Below are positions 8,089 to 17,614 of a stretch of 64,000 bases of DNA, piece after piece. Positions within the stretch are counted from its first letter, which is position 1; the number at the start of each line of letters is the position of its first letter. The notes under the pieces were generated by a model, which made no database searches, was not told where the DNA came from, and saw only the letters and a program-made list of their open reading frames with translations. Origin of the DNA: Cohnella endophytica (GTDB taxonomy: Bacteria; Bacillota; Bacilli; Paenibacillales; Paenibacillaceae); NCBI RefSeq assembly GCF_003628305.1, contig NZ_RBZM01000001.1, positions 1 through 64,000 of the forward strand, given 5' to 3'. A program made the translations under genes and the position numbers.

Positions 8089-9918
8089 ATGTTCATGAGA
8101 TCGGAATCGACTACGTTTTTAATGAAATTTATGACCATTTTGTTAGCCATTTTGCTTTGTACCGCATTCGTTTTCGTCATCTATTCGCAGGATGCGAACA
8201 AACCCAAAGATGATATCCGTATGGAGATTCTACAAGACAACTCAGGAAACATGACTTTGTCCGATGTTAAAGTCAGCGATCAATTCGTAGCTTTGCCTGG
8301 CAACTATTCCAAGGTTGGCTATTCTCCGGTCCGGTTATGGTTCAAAATAAAATTAAACCGGTATAACGCTGATGAAATCATTTACCTTACAATTAACAAC
8401 CCTCTTTTTGAAGATGCGACGATTTACCTCCCGACAAGTAACGATTACGTAACAAAGCATTTCGGGTACTCGTATAAAGGCAATCCCGATGAGATCGGTT
8501 ATGTCTACCCCGCATTCAAAATCCCTCCTCATTTTGATTATAATCAGTACATATACATGACAAGCAAATCGGTATACGGACAAAACTTTATTGTCCAAGT
8601 CGTAAACGATGATCTCTTTAGAAAGACAAGCATGATCAATGTCTGGGCAGGGGGCATCTTATTCGGCGTAATGGTGGCATTGCTTTTTTATAATCTGATC
8701 ATGGGCATAGCCATTAAAAACAAAACTTTTATTAAATACTGCTTTTTTGTTTTCGCCACCTTGTTATGGAACGCGGCAACGACGGGACTCTTAAACATCA
8801 CGGGCTTCAAATACGCTTATTGGCTTGCGGAATATTCTACTGTCATCGGCATTCTCATGTCGCTTGCTATCGTTATTTTTATGAGGGCGATCTTTCAGAC
8901 CCCAACCAGGTTTCCCAAGATCGATTTTTGTTTAAAGCTGCTCATCGTTTACTTCCCTATCAATATATTGGTGTTTCTTTTCGTCAGTAGAGAGCTGGGA
9001 GGATTCGGCGCGGGCGCATCTTCTGTGGTGTATGTCTTGTATTTTATCATTATGTTTACAGGCATAAGGAACAAATCCATTCGTTCGCCGCAACTCATAA
9101 CGGCATGGCTCTTGTTCATCGTGTCGATAATCTTATTCGATTTGATGGTTTTCGGATTGCTGCCCCAAAGCTACATTATGATTTATTACATCTTCTTTAT
9201 TTCTTGCGTCTCCGCCACCGCCTTCGCCCTGTCTCTCGCAGAAATCATTAATGATTTAAATGAAGAGAAGCAACGCAACCGACTTCTGTTTGAAAATTCC
9301 GAAATTCAATCCAAGCAGTTCGAGCTTGCTTTCATAAGAGCTCAAATGGATCCGCATTTTGTTCACAACACCTTGAATGTGATAGAAGGGGTTATTGCCG
9401 AAAACAAAGAAAAAGCAGGAAACTTGGTCAACGATTTATCCCATTATCTCAGAAATATATTCGACTACAGCAATTCGGAAAGATATATTTCTATCCATGA
9501 AGAGATGGAGGCAGTCAAGTTTTATGTTCGCATTGAGCAAGCCAGGTTCCCGGACAAAATATTCGTCCATTATGATATTGATCCAAGCATTGAGTTGAAG
9601 GTGCCGCGCATGGTTATTCAACCCTTGGTAGAAAATGCGATTAAACACGGTATTCGTAAAAGAAAAATGGCGGGAACAGTCACGGTAAGGGTTAAAGAGC
9701 TTGAACAAGGCTACTACATTGCAGTAGAAGACGACGGCGTCGGCATAGGAGACACAGACAAAAATAAATTACTGGAATATTCGCCCAACAAGGGCATTGG
9801 GCTTGCCAGTATTCATGCGCGGCTTAAGGCCGAGTATGGAACGCAACTTCAAATCGTCAGCGAGAAGGGTAAAGGAACTTCGGTTCGTTTTGAAGTACCC
9901 ATTAAGGAGCAGCCATGA
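8089..9918 (+). CDS. Sensor histidine kinase, 7TM-DISM receptor with LytS-type kinase core
   Basis: This 609-residue kinase has an N-terminal helix, an extracellular 7TMR-DISM-type beta domain (about 45-180) and a seven-helix membrane domain (about 190-385). A His_kinase segment has the phosphoacceptor histidine in FIRAQMDPHFVHNTLN. The C-terminal HATPase has the N box PLVENAIKHGI and glycine boxes DDGVGIG and GIGLASIHARL. Such receptors are thought to sense small ligands, possibly carbohydrates, at the cell surface. It overlaps the response regulator by 4 bases (ATGA), so the two are translationally coupled. GGGGAGC precedes ATG 8089. Its composition is host-like, unlike the neighbouring cassettes. 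Confidence 0.92.
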   Translation: MFMRSESTTFLMKFMTILLAILLCTAFVFVIYSQDANKPKDDIRMEILQDNSGNMTLSDVKVSDQFVALPGNYSKVGYSPVRLWFKIKLNRYNADEIIYLTINNPLFEDATIYLPTSNDYVTKHFGYSYKGNPDEIGYVYPAFKIPPHFDYNQYIYMTSKSVYGQNFIVQVVNDDLFRKTSMINVWAGGILFGVMVALLFYNLIMGIAIKNKTFIKYCFFVFATLLWNAATTGLLNITGFKYAYWLAEYSTVIGILMSLAIVIFMRAIFQTPTRFPKIDFCLKLLIVYFPINILVFLFVSRELGGFGAGASSVVYVLYFIIMFTGIRNKSIRSPQLITAWLLFIVSIILFDLMVFGLLPQSYIMIYYIFFISCVSATAFALSLAEIINDLNEEKQRNRLLFENSEIQSKQFELAFIRAQMDPHFVHNTLNVIEGVIAENKEKAGNLVNDLSHYLRNIFDYSNSERYISIHEEMEAVKFYVRIEQARFPDKIFVHYDIDPSIELKVPRMVIQPLVENAIKHGIRKRKMAGTVTVRVKELEQGYYIAVEDDGVGIGDTDKNKLLEYSPNKGIGLASIHARLKAEYGTQLQIVSEKGKGTSVRFEVPIKEQP

Positions 9919-10844
9919 GAGTTATTATTGTAGACGACGAATATTATGCGCTGCGGAACTTGAAAAACAAGTTGGAGAAAATGGCGGATATCGAAGTCGT
10001 TGCGATGTATGAAGATCCTGCAACAGCCTTGGAAGAATTGGGCAGCATACAGCCCGACCTTGCTTTACTGGATATCGAAATGCCGGAGATCGATGGGATA
10101 TCCTTGTTGGGGATGATGTTCAAAAAAAGACCGGAAATGGATTTTGTTTTCACAAGCGCTCACCATGCCTATGTGTCGGACACGCTTGAAACAAAAGCGT
10201 TGGATTTTCTCGTTAAGCCGGTGAAGTACGAACAGCTTTATGTCACAGTGGAAAAAATTAAGAAGATCAGAAGCAAAACCGACATAGGACGCAACATTGA
10301 GATGAAGTGTTTTGGCAGTTTTTCCGTGTTCATAGACGGGCAATTGATCGACGACAATTGGCGAACCAAAAAAACGGAAGAGCTTCTCGCCTATTTACTA
10401 TGCATGAACGGCAAGCATGTGTCCAGAGAACGAATCATTTATGACTTGTGGCCCGATTTGGAGATGGATAGAGGTTATGCAAACTTATATACGACGCAAT
10501 ATAACTTAAAGAAGCGATTCGACGCTTTTGGAATCCATCATTTGATCAAGAGCAGACTCGGGAACATTTGGCTCAACCTCGAAGACATTAAAGTGGATTT
10601 GTTGGCATTCGATCATTTCAGTAAAAGTTATAATGAAGATAAGAGTAAAATGGAAATCCTCGAGCAAATGGTGGAGCTGTACAAAGGCATGTTATTTGAA
10701 AACAAGCTTTATTCATGGACGTTAAGTATACAGCAACCCTACGAGGTAAGGTTCGACAATGCGTTAAATACTCTGATCCAGTATTATAGGGAACGCGGCG
10801 ATGAGAACAAAGCCAAGTACTATGAGATGAAAAAGATGCTCTGA
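9915..10844 (+). CDS. Response regulator with OmpR/SARP-type winged helix and BTAD domain
   Basis: Residues 1-120 form a receiver domain: acidic pair in IIVDDEYY, phosphoacceptor D53 in LLDIEMPEID, conserved K101 in FLVKPVKYE. A winged-helix domain follows (about 130-210, KCFGSFSVFIDG...RTKKTEELLAYLLCMNGKHVSRERII...DLWPD), and then a helical bacterial transcriptional activation domain. This is the SARP-like architecture common in Paenibacillaceae regulators paired with DISM kinases. Proteins with this DNA-binding fold bind short direct repeats, and such a repeat lies upstream of the convergent SLH gene. The coupled start at 9915 overlaps the kinase stop. Confidence 0.92.
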   Translation: MRVIIVDDEYYALRNLKNKLEKMADIEVVAMYEDPATALEELGSIQPDLALLDIEMPEIDGISLLGMMFKKRPEMDFVFTSAHHAYVSDTLETKALDFLVKPVKYEQLYVTVEKIKKIRSKTDIGRNIEMKCFGSFSVFIDGQLIDDNWRTKKTEELLAYLLCMNGKHVSRERIIYDLWPDLEMDRGYANLYTTQYNLKKRFDAFGIHHLIKSRLGNIWLNLEDIKVDLLAFDHFSKSYNEDKSKMEILEQMVELYKGMLFENKLYSWTLSIQQPYEVRFDNALNTLIQYYRERGDENKAKYYEMKKML

Positions 10845-10865
10845 ACAAATAGCCTCCGGAAAATA

Positions 10866-10902
10866 AAATCGCCCGCCAGCTGTGACCAGCTGCGGGCGAT
10901 TT
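10866..10902. terminator. Bidirectional intrinsic terminator
   Basis: AAATCGCCCGC-c-AGCTG, a tgac loop, and the near-perfect complement CAGCTGCGGGCGATTT form a strong stem flanked by A-runs on one side and T-rich sequence on the other. It sits between the convergent response-regulator and SLH genes and can serve both. Confidence 0.85.
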
Positions 10903-10932
10903 CATTATTACGTGCCGTGATATTCTATAAAC

Positions 10933-13900
10933 TTACTGTATGATAAAGGTATATGTCTTTTGAGTGCCATCCTGTGCGGTCACGATTAACTTGTCACCGC
11001 TTTGAATAGAATATCCATGCGAAATGATTACGTTGTTATGGTCATAGACCTTAAAGCTTCCATTTGGTGGTGCGGTAATAGATAGAGTCATGCCATAAGT
11101 ATACGGAGGCACGGTAATCGTTCCTACGTTATGATTAATTTGATAGCTAGGCGATGTCACTTCAACGTCGTTGTACTGAATCGCATAATCCGCAGTTGAC
11201 GAATTTTGAGCGGTAACGCGTACGATCATACTTGAAGTGATATCGGACGTCTGATCGGTTACAGCCACCAAATCATGATCCAATACTTGGGCGGTAGCGT
11301 TCGGGGATAGAGCTAACCCATTCAACAACTGACCTACGGTAAAGGTGCTCGGAGCCGAAAGGCTGCTCCCGGTCACTTTCCCGTTCGCATTGGACAGAAC
11401 CGATTTGGCGCCGCTAATCACCGGTGCCGGCGGCGAACAATTCCATTGCGCGGAATAGGTGGTGTCTTGGGCCGGCATTGTGCTAGCAAGCGCGGGCGAC
11501 CAACCTGCGAAAGAACAACCTGTTTTCGTTACGGTTGGCGCCTGTATGGCAGTGCCGTACTGAATTTTAGCTGAAGAACCGCCAATGCCTCCGTTTGCAT
11601 TAAACGTCAAATTGTAGCTGTTGCGCGTGTAATAACGTACGATCGACAGGCTTCCATCGGCTACAACCGTACTAGATGCCAACGCTTTACCGCTGCTGTC
11701 ATAGGCTGTGTCATGGTCATAGGTAAAGCCGGCATACTGTTGAATTTCGGGAGCCGCAAGCGCGCCGGTTGTCCCTTGGAAGCTTCCCGTATCGGCTTCA
11801 ACGTAAAGCGAAGTGCTTCCGACACCTTGCAGCCTATTCGAAACGCGGTAAGGCGTATCGGTACGTACTTTCCAGGTTGCCGTGTACGTGGTGTCGCTTG
11901 TCGGCATTGTGCCTGGAATGGCTTGCGACCATCCCACAAAGGTATAGCCGGGTTTGGTGAAAATCGGCACTGCACCGTCGGGTACTTTCGACAAGCTTCT
12001 TGCCGAAAAAACGACCGAAGTTCCGCCCTTGTCGGCATAGAAAGTCATTTTGCGCGTGACAGGCAGGTATTCGTAGCTCAGTTTCGTTGAACCTGTTCCA
12101 AGTATGGTAATGGTCCGTGTTGGAGGTGTTTCATAGCCTTCGATTTTTATCGGTACTGGAGAGACGGAAGCGCCTGTCGTACCGGAAAAGGAATCGATTT
12201 TCATGACTTTGCGAATTCCTGTATTGGGATCTACCGTAAGGTAATCGACCAAGTAGGGTATATTCGTGAGAGGCGTCCATTGCGCATAAAGCGTTATATT
12301 TCCTGCTGGCATAGTGTCAGGAATGATGTAAGGGTTCTTTCCTTCAGGATCCGAAGCCCATCCCTTGAACGTATACCCGGTTCTTTTGGGCACTTTTGTC
12401 AAGATTTTTTCATTTTTGATTGACGTGCGGACCGGCTGAACAATCCGCCCGAACTCGTTCGTCCGAAATTCCCCTGTTGGATCTTGACCGTTTACAAATG
12501 GGACATTCAGATTCAAGGTAATAGAGTGGTATCCGCTCTTGTACCAGGTCAAATCAATATTGCGCGAGTAAGGAAGGGAATTTAAACCCGTCGTTGAGCC
12601 CTTCCACGTTACAGTCATCTTGCTGGTGAGAATATCATCCGTAGCTGTTGGCGATACGGTTACACGGGATGTATTCCGATTGTAAGTAAACTGATTGTTA
12701 TCAAAAGTAAGAGTGTAATTCTGGTCAAGATCTTTACCTATACGAATATCGCCCGTTACCAGATTCAAATCGTTCAGTTTCAAGGCGTCCTCGATCGAGG
12801 GGAAAACTTTCTCTGCCATGGCGACAAAGGAAGGCGCATCTACCTGTTTATAGGCGAAATCGAGGAAATGACCATTTATTTTGCCGGCTTGATAAAGCGG
12901 CCAGTATTCGTTATAGAACGGTTCAGAATATGAGAAAGATCCGCCGAACACCTGCGCCCCCCACTCTGCCTCCAGATACATACCGATCTCCAGAACCAGT
13001 GCTCCTAACGTTTTGGTCGGCGCCGATGATGACTTTTCGTAATAGAAATACCCGTAGAGTTGAAGATAGGCGCCGCCCTCTGCCGTGATCCCGATACTGT
13101 CCAATTCGATGTGGAACAGACCTGCCGCAAGCTCGAGACGAATGCCAGCCCGTAGCCCTAAAGTGCCCATCACATAGAAGTAGAAATTATAGGTCCCGTC
13201 GCCCGGCAAATCTACGGTGCCAAAAGAAGGCGAGCCTTCGCTAAGTTTAAAGCTGGCCGTATATCTCTTCGCGGATTCATAGCTGAAGCCGATCCCCAAG
13301 GAAATATTCGGATTCATGCTGATGACAAAACTGCCTTTAAAGTTGATATGAAGAAGACCCAATAACAGGTGTCTGTCTAATTCGAAGATTTCTTCCTCTA
13401 CCAAGTCAACCCAATTCGTCTCGTTCTCTAGCATAGCTTGATAGCTTTCCACCAGCGTATCGGCGTTTACCTTGGCCGGAGCGGAAGGCGTCTGCTCCAG
13501 AACCGCTTTCAGTTGCGCTTTGATGTCTACTTTATTTTTGGCAGTATTCCAAATATTCTTCCAGCGATCAAGCGGAGTATTCGCAGCCACGGTACCGATC
13601 TGCGCAGACGCATCAATGCTCGTAAACGTGAAGGCGTCCAGGTTGGCGCTGGCTCGATAGTCCTTCGGGTACGGGAGATCGAACAGCCCCAGATCAATAT
13701 AACCCCAAACTGTGCTACCATCTACACCTACGCTCAAAGAGATTTCCTCCGTAAATGTAGCGCTCATATGGATAACGATATCATTAGCCCCGCCTGTTGA
13801 AACTTGAATATCGCTGGAAACGGTGAGGTTGAGACGCAAACCGCTCTTTCCCTTAAAATGATTCAACGACGTGTCTATGTTTGCTGAAACTTGCAAGTTG

Positions 13901-16032
13901 TGTATGCGGACTTCCGTTTTTTGTTCCGGCTGTACGGAGAGGATGTGGACTTCCTGCTTTTTGTCTTGTTGTGCGGCCGGTGATACGCCAGCTGCGAGTA
14001 ATGTTTTGAAGCTATCGGTTTGCAAAGCCGCAGTTGACAAATAATTTGCAGCTTCATCCACAAATCCGCTAGCGAGCGCTTGCTGCTTGATTTGCGCTTC
14101 CAAAGAAGCGATGTCGGCTTGCGACAACAGGTCGTCCCCGTTAATTGTTTCCTGCTTATAGAAGTCCAGGGCGTGAGTAATATCATTCTGTGTTGCATCC
14201 GTATAGGCAATAACATAGTTATTCCCCGAGCTGGAGACTGACGTCACTTTTCCGTAGCCGGAAGAGGCTCCAGTACGCGTATTGACGAGCGCGAGGAAGT
14301 CCCCTACTCTTGCCACAGTAGCGGCGTTAAGACCCATCGGCGCATATTTAGCGTTAGAATAATCCATAGCTACCGGAGCTACCGTTATGGAGTGGTTCGC
14401 GCTGTCACCGTCGGTGTCCGATGCAGGATCAACCGGAAGTACGTGTGGCTTGAGCAAAACATTCATCGGGTCTGCGCTTGTGTAGGAATAAACATTTCCG
14501 TTTACCGCGGTAATCGTTACATAGGCGATATCGCCATCATCGGAAGTATTCAAAGTACGCAGATCAGGGCGAGTCCCTTCATAGATGGAGACGGTATCGC
14601 CGACTTTTAAGCGCGTACTTCCGTCATAACGGAAGGTGCCGATCGCGGCAGGGGCCGAGTTCGAAACCGATCCGCCGCCGACGTTCGCGCTCATGACAGC
14701 GATCGAAGGGGAAGCGACGGACGCGCCATTTTGGGTCATATGAGAGATGTCGGAAAACTTCATATTAATCATGTAAGGATTGAGAGGCAACCGCATGACT
14801 TCTTTTTTAGCGATACTAAAAATATAATTTCTGGTCGTGGGGTCTTTACCTGTAAACGTAAGATTTTTGTTCGTCAAAGTGACCTGATAGGTGTGGCCCT
14901 CTTCAAAGGCGCCGCCTTTTGCAGCAACTGTAAAGTTGCCATTCGAGCCGGTTACCGCAATACCTGCAAAATCAGGATTGGACGGGGATTTAAGAGTCAT
15001 TCCGGCTTGAACTTGGGCCGCAGTCATTTTACCTATAGCCTCTTTCACTGCGATCTTGAAGCTCGGCGCCTGATCCATGGCATATGCATTCGGTGTGATT
15101 TTCACGGCATCATCGGCCGATGCCATATAATTGGCATACAAAGTCATGTCGCTCTTGACGGTATCTTTATTCACTACCGGCGTTGTGAAAGCAGGATCCT
15201 TATACCAGCCATTAAAAATAAAGCCTTCCTTGAATGCGAGCGGAAGATTGTTTAGCGATGCGCCTCGATTCAGACGAAGGTTATCGATCGGCAAGCCGCC
15301 GTTGGAGTTAAAAGCAATCGTGTATGTAACGTCGCTAACTCTCGAAGCTTGGTCGGTACGCATTAAAAGAGAGGCCGCCTCGGCGCGAGTCGCATTGGCA
15401 TGCGGACGGAAATTGCTACTGGCTTCTCCTGCAAACAAGCCGGCCTGCCAAAGCTTAACTACCGCATCCGCCGCCCACGGAGAAACGGCTTCTATGTCGT
15501 CTGGCTTGGATTTGCTCTCGGTTGTTTGATATGGAACATTATCGCTTTCAAAATACTTCAATGTCAGCGTTGCCATCTGTTCTCTTGAAATCGCAACGTT
15601 CGGCGAAAATTTGCTGCCGCTGGTTCCGCTTGTAATGCCTTGTTCCACTGCCCATTGTACATAAGGCGCATACCAAGCGTCTGGCTTCACATCCGTAAAC
15701 GCAGAAGTTTTATATTGACTTGCATCGACTTCTGCGATTCGCCCCAGTACAGTAACAAACATGGCACGAGTCATTGTAGCGCGGGGCGAAAAACGATCCT
15801 TGCTCGTGCCGCTGAATATTTCATTTTGCTTTACATACATGACAGCGTCATAGAACCAGTCCGATGGCTTCACGTCCGCAAATAAGCTTTGAGGCACGGA
15901 CTGCGCAGTCGATTGATGCGTTGCCGCAGGTTTGACAGAAGCGGGTGAATCAGCTTGAATCCCAGGAGGCATTAGGGTTACGAGAATACTAGACAATAGT
16001 AAAATACTTATTAGGCGTTTAAGCAAGTTCAA
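10933..16032 (-). CDS. S-layer-homology surface protein with InlB-type repeats, 1,699 residues
   Basis: A signal peptide (MNLLKRLISILLLSSILV) is followed by three SLH domains (about 50-230; FADVKPSDWFYDAVMYV, FTDVKPDAWYAPYVQWA, AVSPWAADAVVKLWQAG), which tether proteins to pyruvylated wall polymer. InlB/Listeria-Bacteroides repeats (GYTFKGWASDPEGKNPYI and similar, with ...YAQWT ends) occur once near residue 235 and several times in the last third. The long central part is beta-rich. It is probably an adhesin or wall-organising protein. The start is TTG at 16032 behind GGAGGG. The gene is monocistronic and convergent with the two-component pair, which may control it. Confidence 0.9.
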   Translation of the reverse strand: MNLLKRLISILLLSSILVTLMPPGIQADSPASVKPAATHQSTAQSVPQSLFADVKPSDWFYDAVMYVKQNEIFSGTSKDRFSPRATMTRAMFVTVLGRIAEVDASQYKTSAFTDVKPDAWYAPYVQWAVEQGITSGTSGSKFSPNVAISREQMATLTLKYFESDNVPYQTTESKSKPDDIEAVSPWAADAVVKLWQAGLFAGEASSNFRPHANATRAEAASLLMRTDQASRVSDVTYTIAFNSNGGLPIDNLRLNRGASLNNLPLAFKEGFIFNGWYKDPAFTTPVVNKDTVKSDMTLYANYMASADDAVKITPNAYAMDQAPSFKIAVKEAIGKMTAAQVQAGMTLKSPSNPDFAGIAVTGSNGNFTVAAKGGAFEEGHTYQVTLTNKNLTFTGKDPTTRNYIFSIAKKEVMRLPLNPYMINMKFSDISHMTQNGASVASPSIAVMSANVGGGSVSNSAPAAIGTFRYDGSTRLKVGDTVSIYEGTRPDLRTLNTSDDGDIAYVTITAVNGNVYSYTSADPMNVLLKPHVLPVDPASDTDGDSANHSITVAPVAMDYSNAKYAPMGLNAATVARVGDFLALVNTRTGASSGYGKVTSVSSSGNNYVIAYTDATQNDITHALDFYKQETINGDDLLSQADIASLEAQIKQQALASGFVDEAANYLSTAALQTDSFKTLLAAGVSPAAQQDKKQEVHILSVQPEQKTEVRIHNLQVSANIDTSLNHFKGKSGLRLNLTVSSDIQVSTGGANDIVIHMSATFTEEISLSVGVDGSTVWGYIDLGLFDLPYPKDYRASANLDAFTFTSIDASAQIGTVAANTPLDRWKNIWNTAKNKVDIKAQLKAVLEQTPSAPAKVNADTLVESYQAMLENETNWVDLVEEEIFELDRHLLLGLLHINFKGSFVISMNPNISLGIGFSYESAKRYTASFKLSEGSPSFGTVDLPGDGTYNFYFYVMGTLGLRAGIRLELAAGLFHIELDSIGITAEGGAYLQLYGYFYYEKSSSAPTKTLGALVLEIGMYLEAEWGAQVFGGSFSYSEPFYNEYWPLYQAGKINGHFLDFAYKQVDAPSFVAMAEKVFPSIEDALKLNDLNLVTGDIRIGKDLDQNYTLTFDNNQFTYNRNTSRVTVSPTATDDILTSKMTVTWKGSTTGLNSLPYSRNIDLTWYKSGYHSITLNLNVPFVNGQDPTGEFRTNEFGRIVQPVRTSIKNEKILTKVPKRTGYTFKGWASDPEGKNPYIIPDTMPAGNITLYAQWTPLTNIPYLVDYLTVDPNTGIRKVMKIDSFSGTTGASVSPVPIKIEGYETPPTRTITILGTGSTKLSYEYLPVTRKMTFYADKGGTSVVFSARSLSKVPDGAVPIFTKPGYTFVGWSQAIPGTMPTSDTTYTATWKVRTDTPYRVSNRLQGVGSTSLYVEADTGSFQGTTGALAAPEIQQYAGFTYDHDTAYDSSGKALASSTVVADGSLSIVRYYTRNSYNLTFNANGGIGGSSAKIQYGTAIQAPTVTKTGCSFAGWSPALASTMPAQDTTYSAQWNCSPPAPVISGAKSVLSNANGKVTGSSLSAPSTFTVGQLLNGLALSPNATAQVLDHDLVAVTDQTSDITSSMIVRVTAQNSSTADYAIQYNDVEVTSPSYQINHNVGTITVPPYTYGMTLSITAPPNGSFKVYDHNNVIISHGYSIQSGDKLIVTAQDGTQKTYTFIIQ

Positions 16033-16073
16033 TTTCCCTCCTCAGTAATCTTTCAACTTGTAGTCAATGACTG

Positions 16074-16105
16074 ATCTTACCAGACGAATCTAAATGGAAT
16101 CTAAA
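16074..16105 (-). promoter_or_regulatory. Candidate promoter and SARP-type direct-repeat operator for the SLH gene
   Basis: On the minus strand TTTAGATTC occurs twice with an exact 11-bp period (complements of 16097-16105 and 16086-16094). Six bases further on is TAAGAT, a plausible -10 element (complement of 16074-16079). SARP-family activators are known to bind heptameric direct repeats with about 11-bp spacing just upstream of a -10. That this site is bound by the regulator encoded at 9915-10844 is an inference. Confidence 0.5.
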
Positions 16106-16130
16106 CACAGTTCAGGAATTCCACTGCAGC

Positions 16131-16288
16131 CCAAAACACCATGTTCACGCATCGGTACATTCGTCCCTTGGTCCGGCAGGAGTCCGATGTAAATTCAGAG
16201 AAGTAATAAAGCATAGAAGGGATTGCAGCCGAAGCTACCCCTTTGGGGCTTAAGGGTGTAGGATGTCGTGAATGCGTTAACGTTATCT
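16131..16288 (+). repeat. attC-like palindromic repeat, complete copy
   Basis: CCAAAAC and GTTCACG (16143-16149) on the left, CGTGAAT (16267-16273) and GTTATCT (16282-16288) on the right. The centre is shorter than in other copies but keeps GGTCCGGCAGGAG and a CTACCCCTTTGGGG-type hairpin. It restarts the cassette series after the kinase/SLH block. Confidence 0.8.
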
Positions 16289-16314
16289 GAAACTACTTGA
16301 AGGCGGGAAAAATA

Positions 16315-16887
16315 ATGACGTTAAAACAAACTATTGAGTTCATAAATCATGAACTTTCACTTACTTTGAATGAATACTATGTATGGTTTGATAAAAATCC
16401 TGACCTAATTAGATATAGACCACTTGTTGGATGGAGTGTTGAACAAATACTAGAACACGTAACTTTAACGAATCATTTTTTATTGATTCTGATTCGTAAA
16501 GGTAAGAAAAAGGCTAAAGAACTTTCATTGAAAGCCGATTTACTCCAAGCATTATCAAACTATCAATATAATTTAGGAAAACTTAAGGAGATCTCGGAGC
16601 ACAACTCTTTTGAGTGGATTCGACCAGAACACATGGAACCAAAGGGAGAAAAGACATTAGATGAAGTAAAAGCTTTATTTGAAGAACAAATAAATGAATG
16701 TAAAGAAATCCTAATTGAAATACCGAATGGTGAAGGAATATTATATAAAACCACAATGACAGTAAACGATCTTGGAAAGATTGATGTTTATCAATATATT
16801 TACTTTCTTTGTCAGCATGCAAAACGACATATCACACAAATGCAAAGCGTGGAAGAAGAGTTTAGCAGATACAAGGAAGTCGAGTAG
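16315..16887 (+). CDS. DinB-family protein
   Basis: The 190-residue product has the four-helix DinB layout: LTLKQTIEFINHELSLTLNEYYV at the start, a GWSVEQILEHVTLTNHF helix with the first metal histidine, and a late QYIYFLCQHAKRHITQMQSV helix with the HxxxH pair. DinB-like proteins include metal-dependent thiol transferases, and the substrate is unknown here. ATG 16315 is preceded by GAAGGCGGG; the TTG at 16297 overlaps that signal and is rejected. It is a single gene between two full repeats, a textbook cassette arrangement. Confidence 0.85.
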   Translation: MTLKQTIEFINHELSLTLNEYYVWFDKNPDLIRYRPLVGWSVEQILEHVTLTNHFLLILIRKGKKKAKELSLKADLLQALSNYQYNLGKLKEISEHNSFEWIRPEHMEPKGEKTLDEVKALFEEQINECKEILIEIPNGEGILYKTTMTVNDLGKIDVYQYIYFLCQHAKRHITQMQSVEEEFSRYKEVE

Positions 16888-16893
16888 CTACAG

Positions 16894-17084
16894 ATATCAT
16901 CATGCTTACGCATCGGGGCATTCGCCCCTCGGTCCGCCAGGAGTCAGATGTGGATTCAGAAAAGTAATTGGCAGTACTAGAGAAGCGTAATCAGCCGGAC
17001 ACATCCGCACTACCTAACCGCGTCGCGGTCGGCTCCTTCGGAGCCTTAAGGTGGTGGGACGTCATGAACACAAGAACGTTATCT
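16894..17084 (+). repeat. attC-like palindromic repeat, near-complete copy
   Basis: The left boxes are eroded (ATATCAT, then GCTTACG), but the interior is fully conserved: GGGGCATTCGCCCC, GTCCGCCAG/GCCGGAC, CCTAACCGCGTCGCGG, TTAAGGTGG. The right end is CATGAAC and GTTATCT (17078-17084). It gives a clear view of the full internal hairpin order. Confidence 0.8.
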
Positions 17085-17131
17085 GAAATAAGAGCAAGGG
17101 ATTAATCAAATCAAATATGGGAGAGATGATG

Positions 17132-17590
17132 ATGAAAACTTATCAAATTGAAATCGTTACATTAGAAGCGAAGTACTTTATCGGAGTTCCGGTGACAAAT
17201 GTATTCGACAGATTTGATTCAGAAAGAATGCAGGAAGCAAACAAGCTTTTTCTTGAAAGAAAAAATGAAATTAATGGAATTATTAATAATCAAGAGTATG
17301 TTTGCCCGCATTTTGCAAACGATATATTGTTTACTTACATTTACTGCATGGAAGTGAATGAGATCACTGAGACTCCCAATGGTATGATTGGATTTCAAGT
17401 ACCTAGTCAAAGATATATTAAAGTAAGATCATCAGATCAAGATCCATATGCAATAAGCCAGGAATACTTAAAAGAAAATGGCCTTGTAAACAATGTAAAA
17501 TCATTAGCATTAGAAGTATTTAAATTTGGTGAAGAACAACACTTAAATAACGCGGATATATATATACCAATAGTAGAAAGAATTATGTAA
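17132..17590 (+). CDS. GyrI-like (AraC effector-binding) small-molecule-binding protein
   Basis: This 152-residue stand-alone GyrI-like domain opens KTYQIEIVTLEAKYFIGVPVT and ends VFKFGEEQHLNNADIYIPIVE, the typical first and last strands (E...IYIPI) of the SOUL/GyrI ligand-binding fold. It is a close relative of the product at 31100-31555 and more distantly of those at 18511 and 33765. Such proteins bind drugs or act on small molecules such as cyclopropanoids. GGGAGAG lies before a run of ATGs, and 17132 gives the best spacing of 6 bases. There is no DNA-binding domain. Confidence 0.8.
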   Translation: MKTYQIEIVTLEAKYFIGVPVTNVFDRFDSERMQEANKLFLERKNEINGIINNQEYVCPHFANDILFTYIYCMEVNEITETPNGMIGFQVPSQRYIKVRSSDQDPYAISQEYLKENGLVNNVKSLALEVFKFGEEQHLNNADIYIPIVERIM

Positions 17591-17614
17591 GTTTCTCAGG
17601 GAGGCAGTTTCTTC

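Noticed and set aside
10933..16032. Several long antisense and overlapping frames within the SLH gene (for example 11713-12090, 14731-15255)
   Set aside because: They lack ribosome binding sites and protein features and are explained by the GC-richer codon usage of the real gene.
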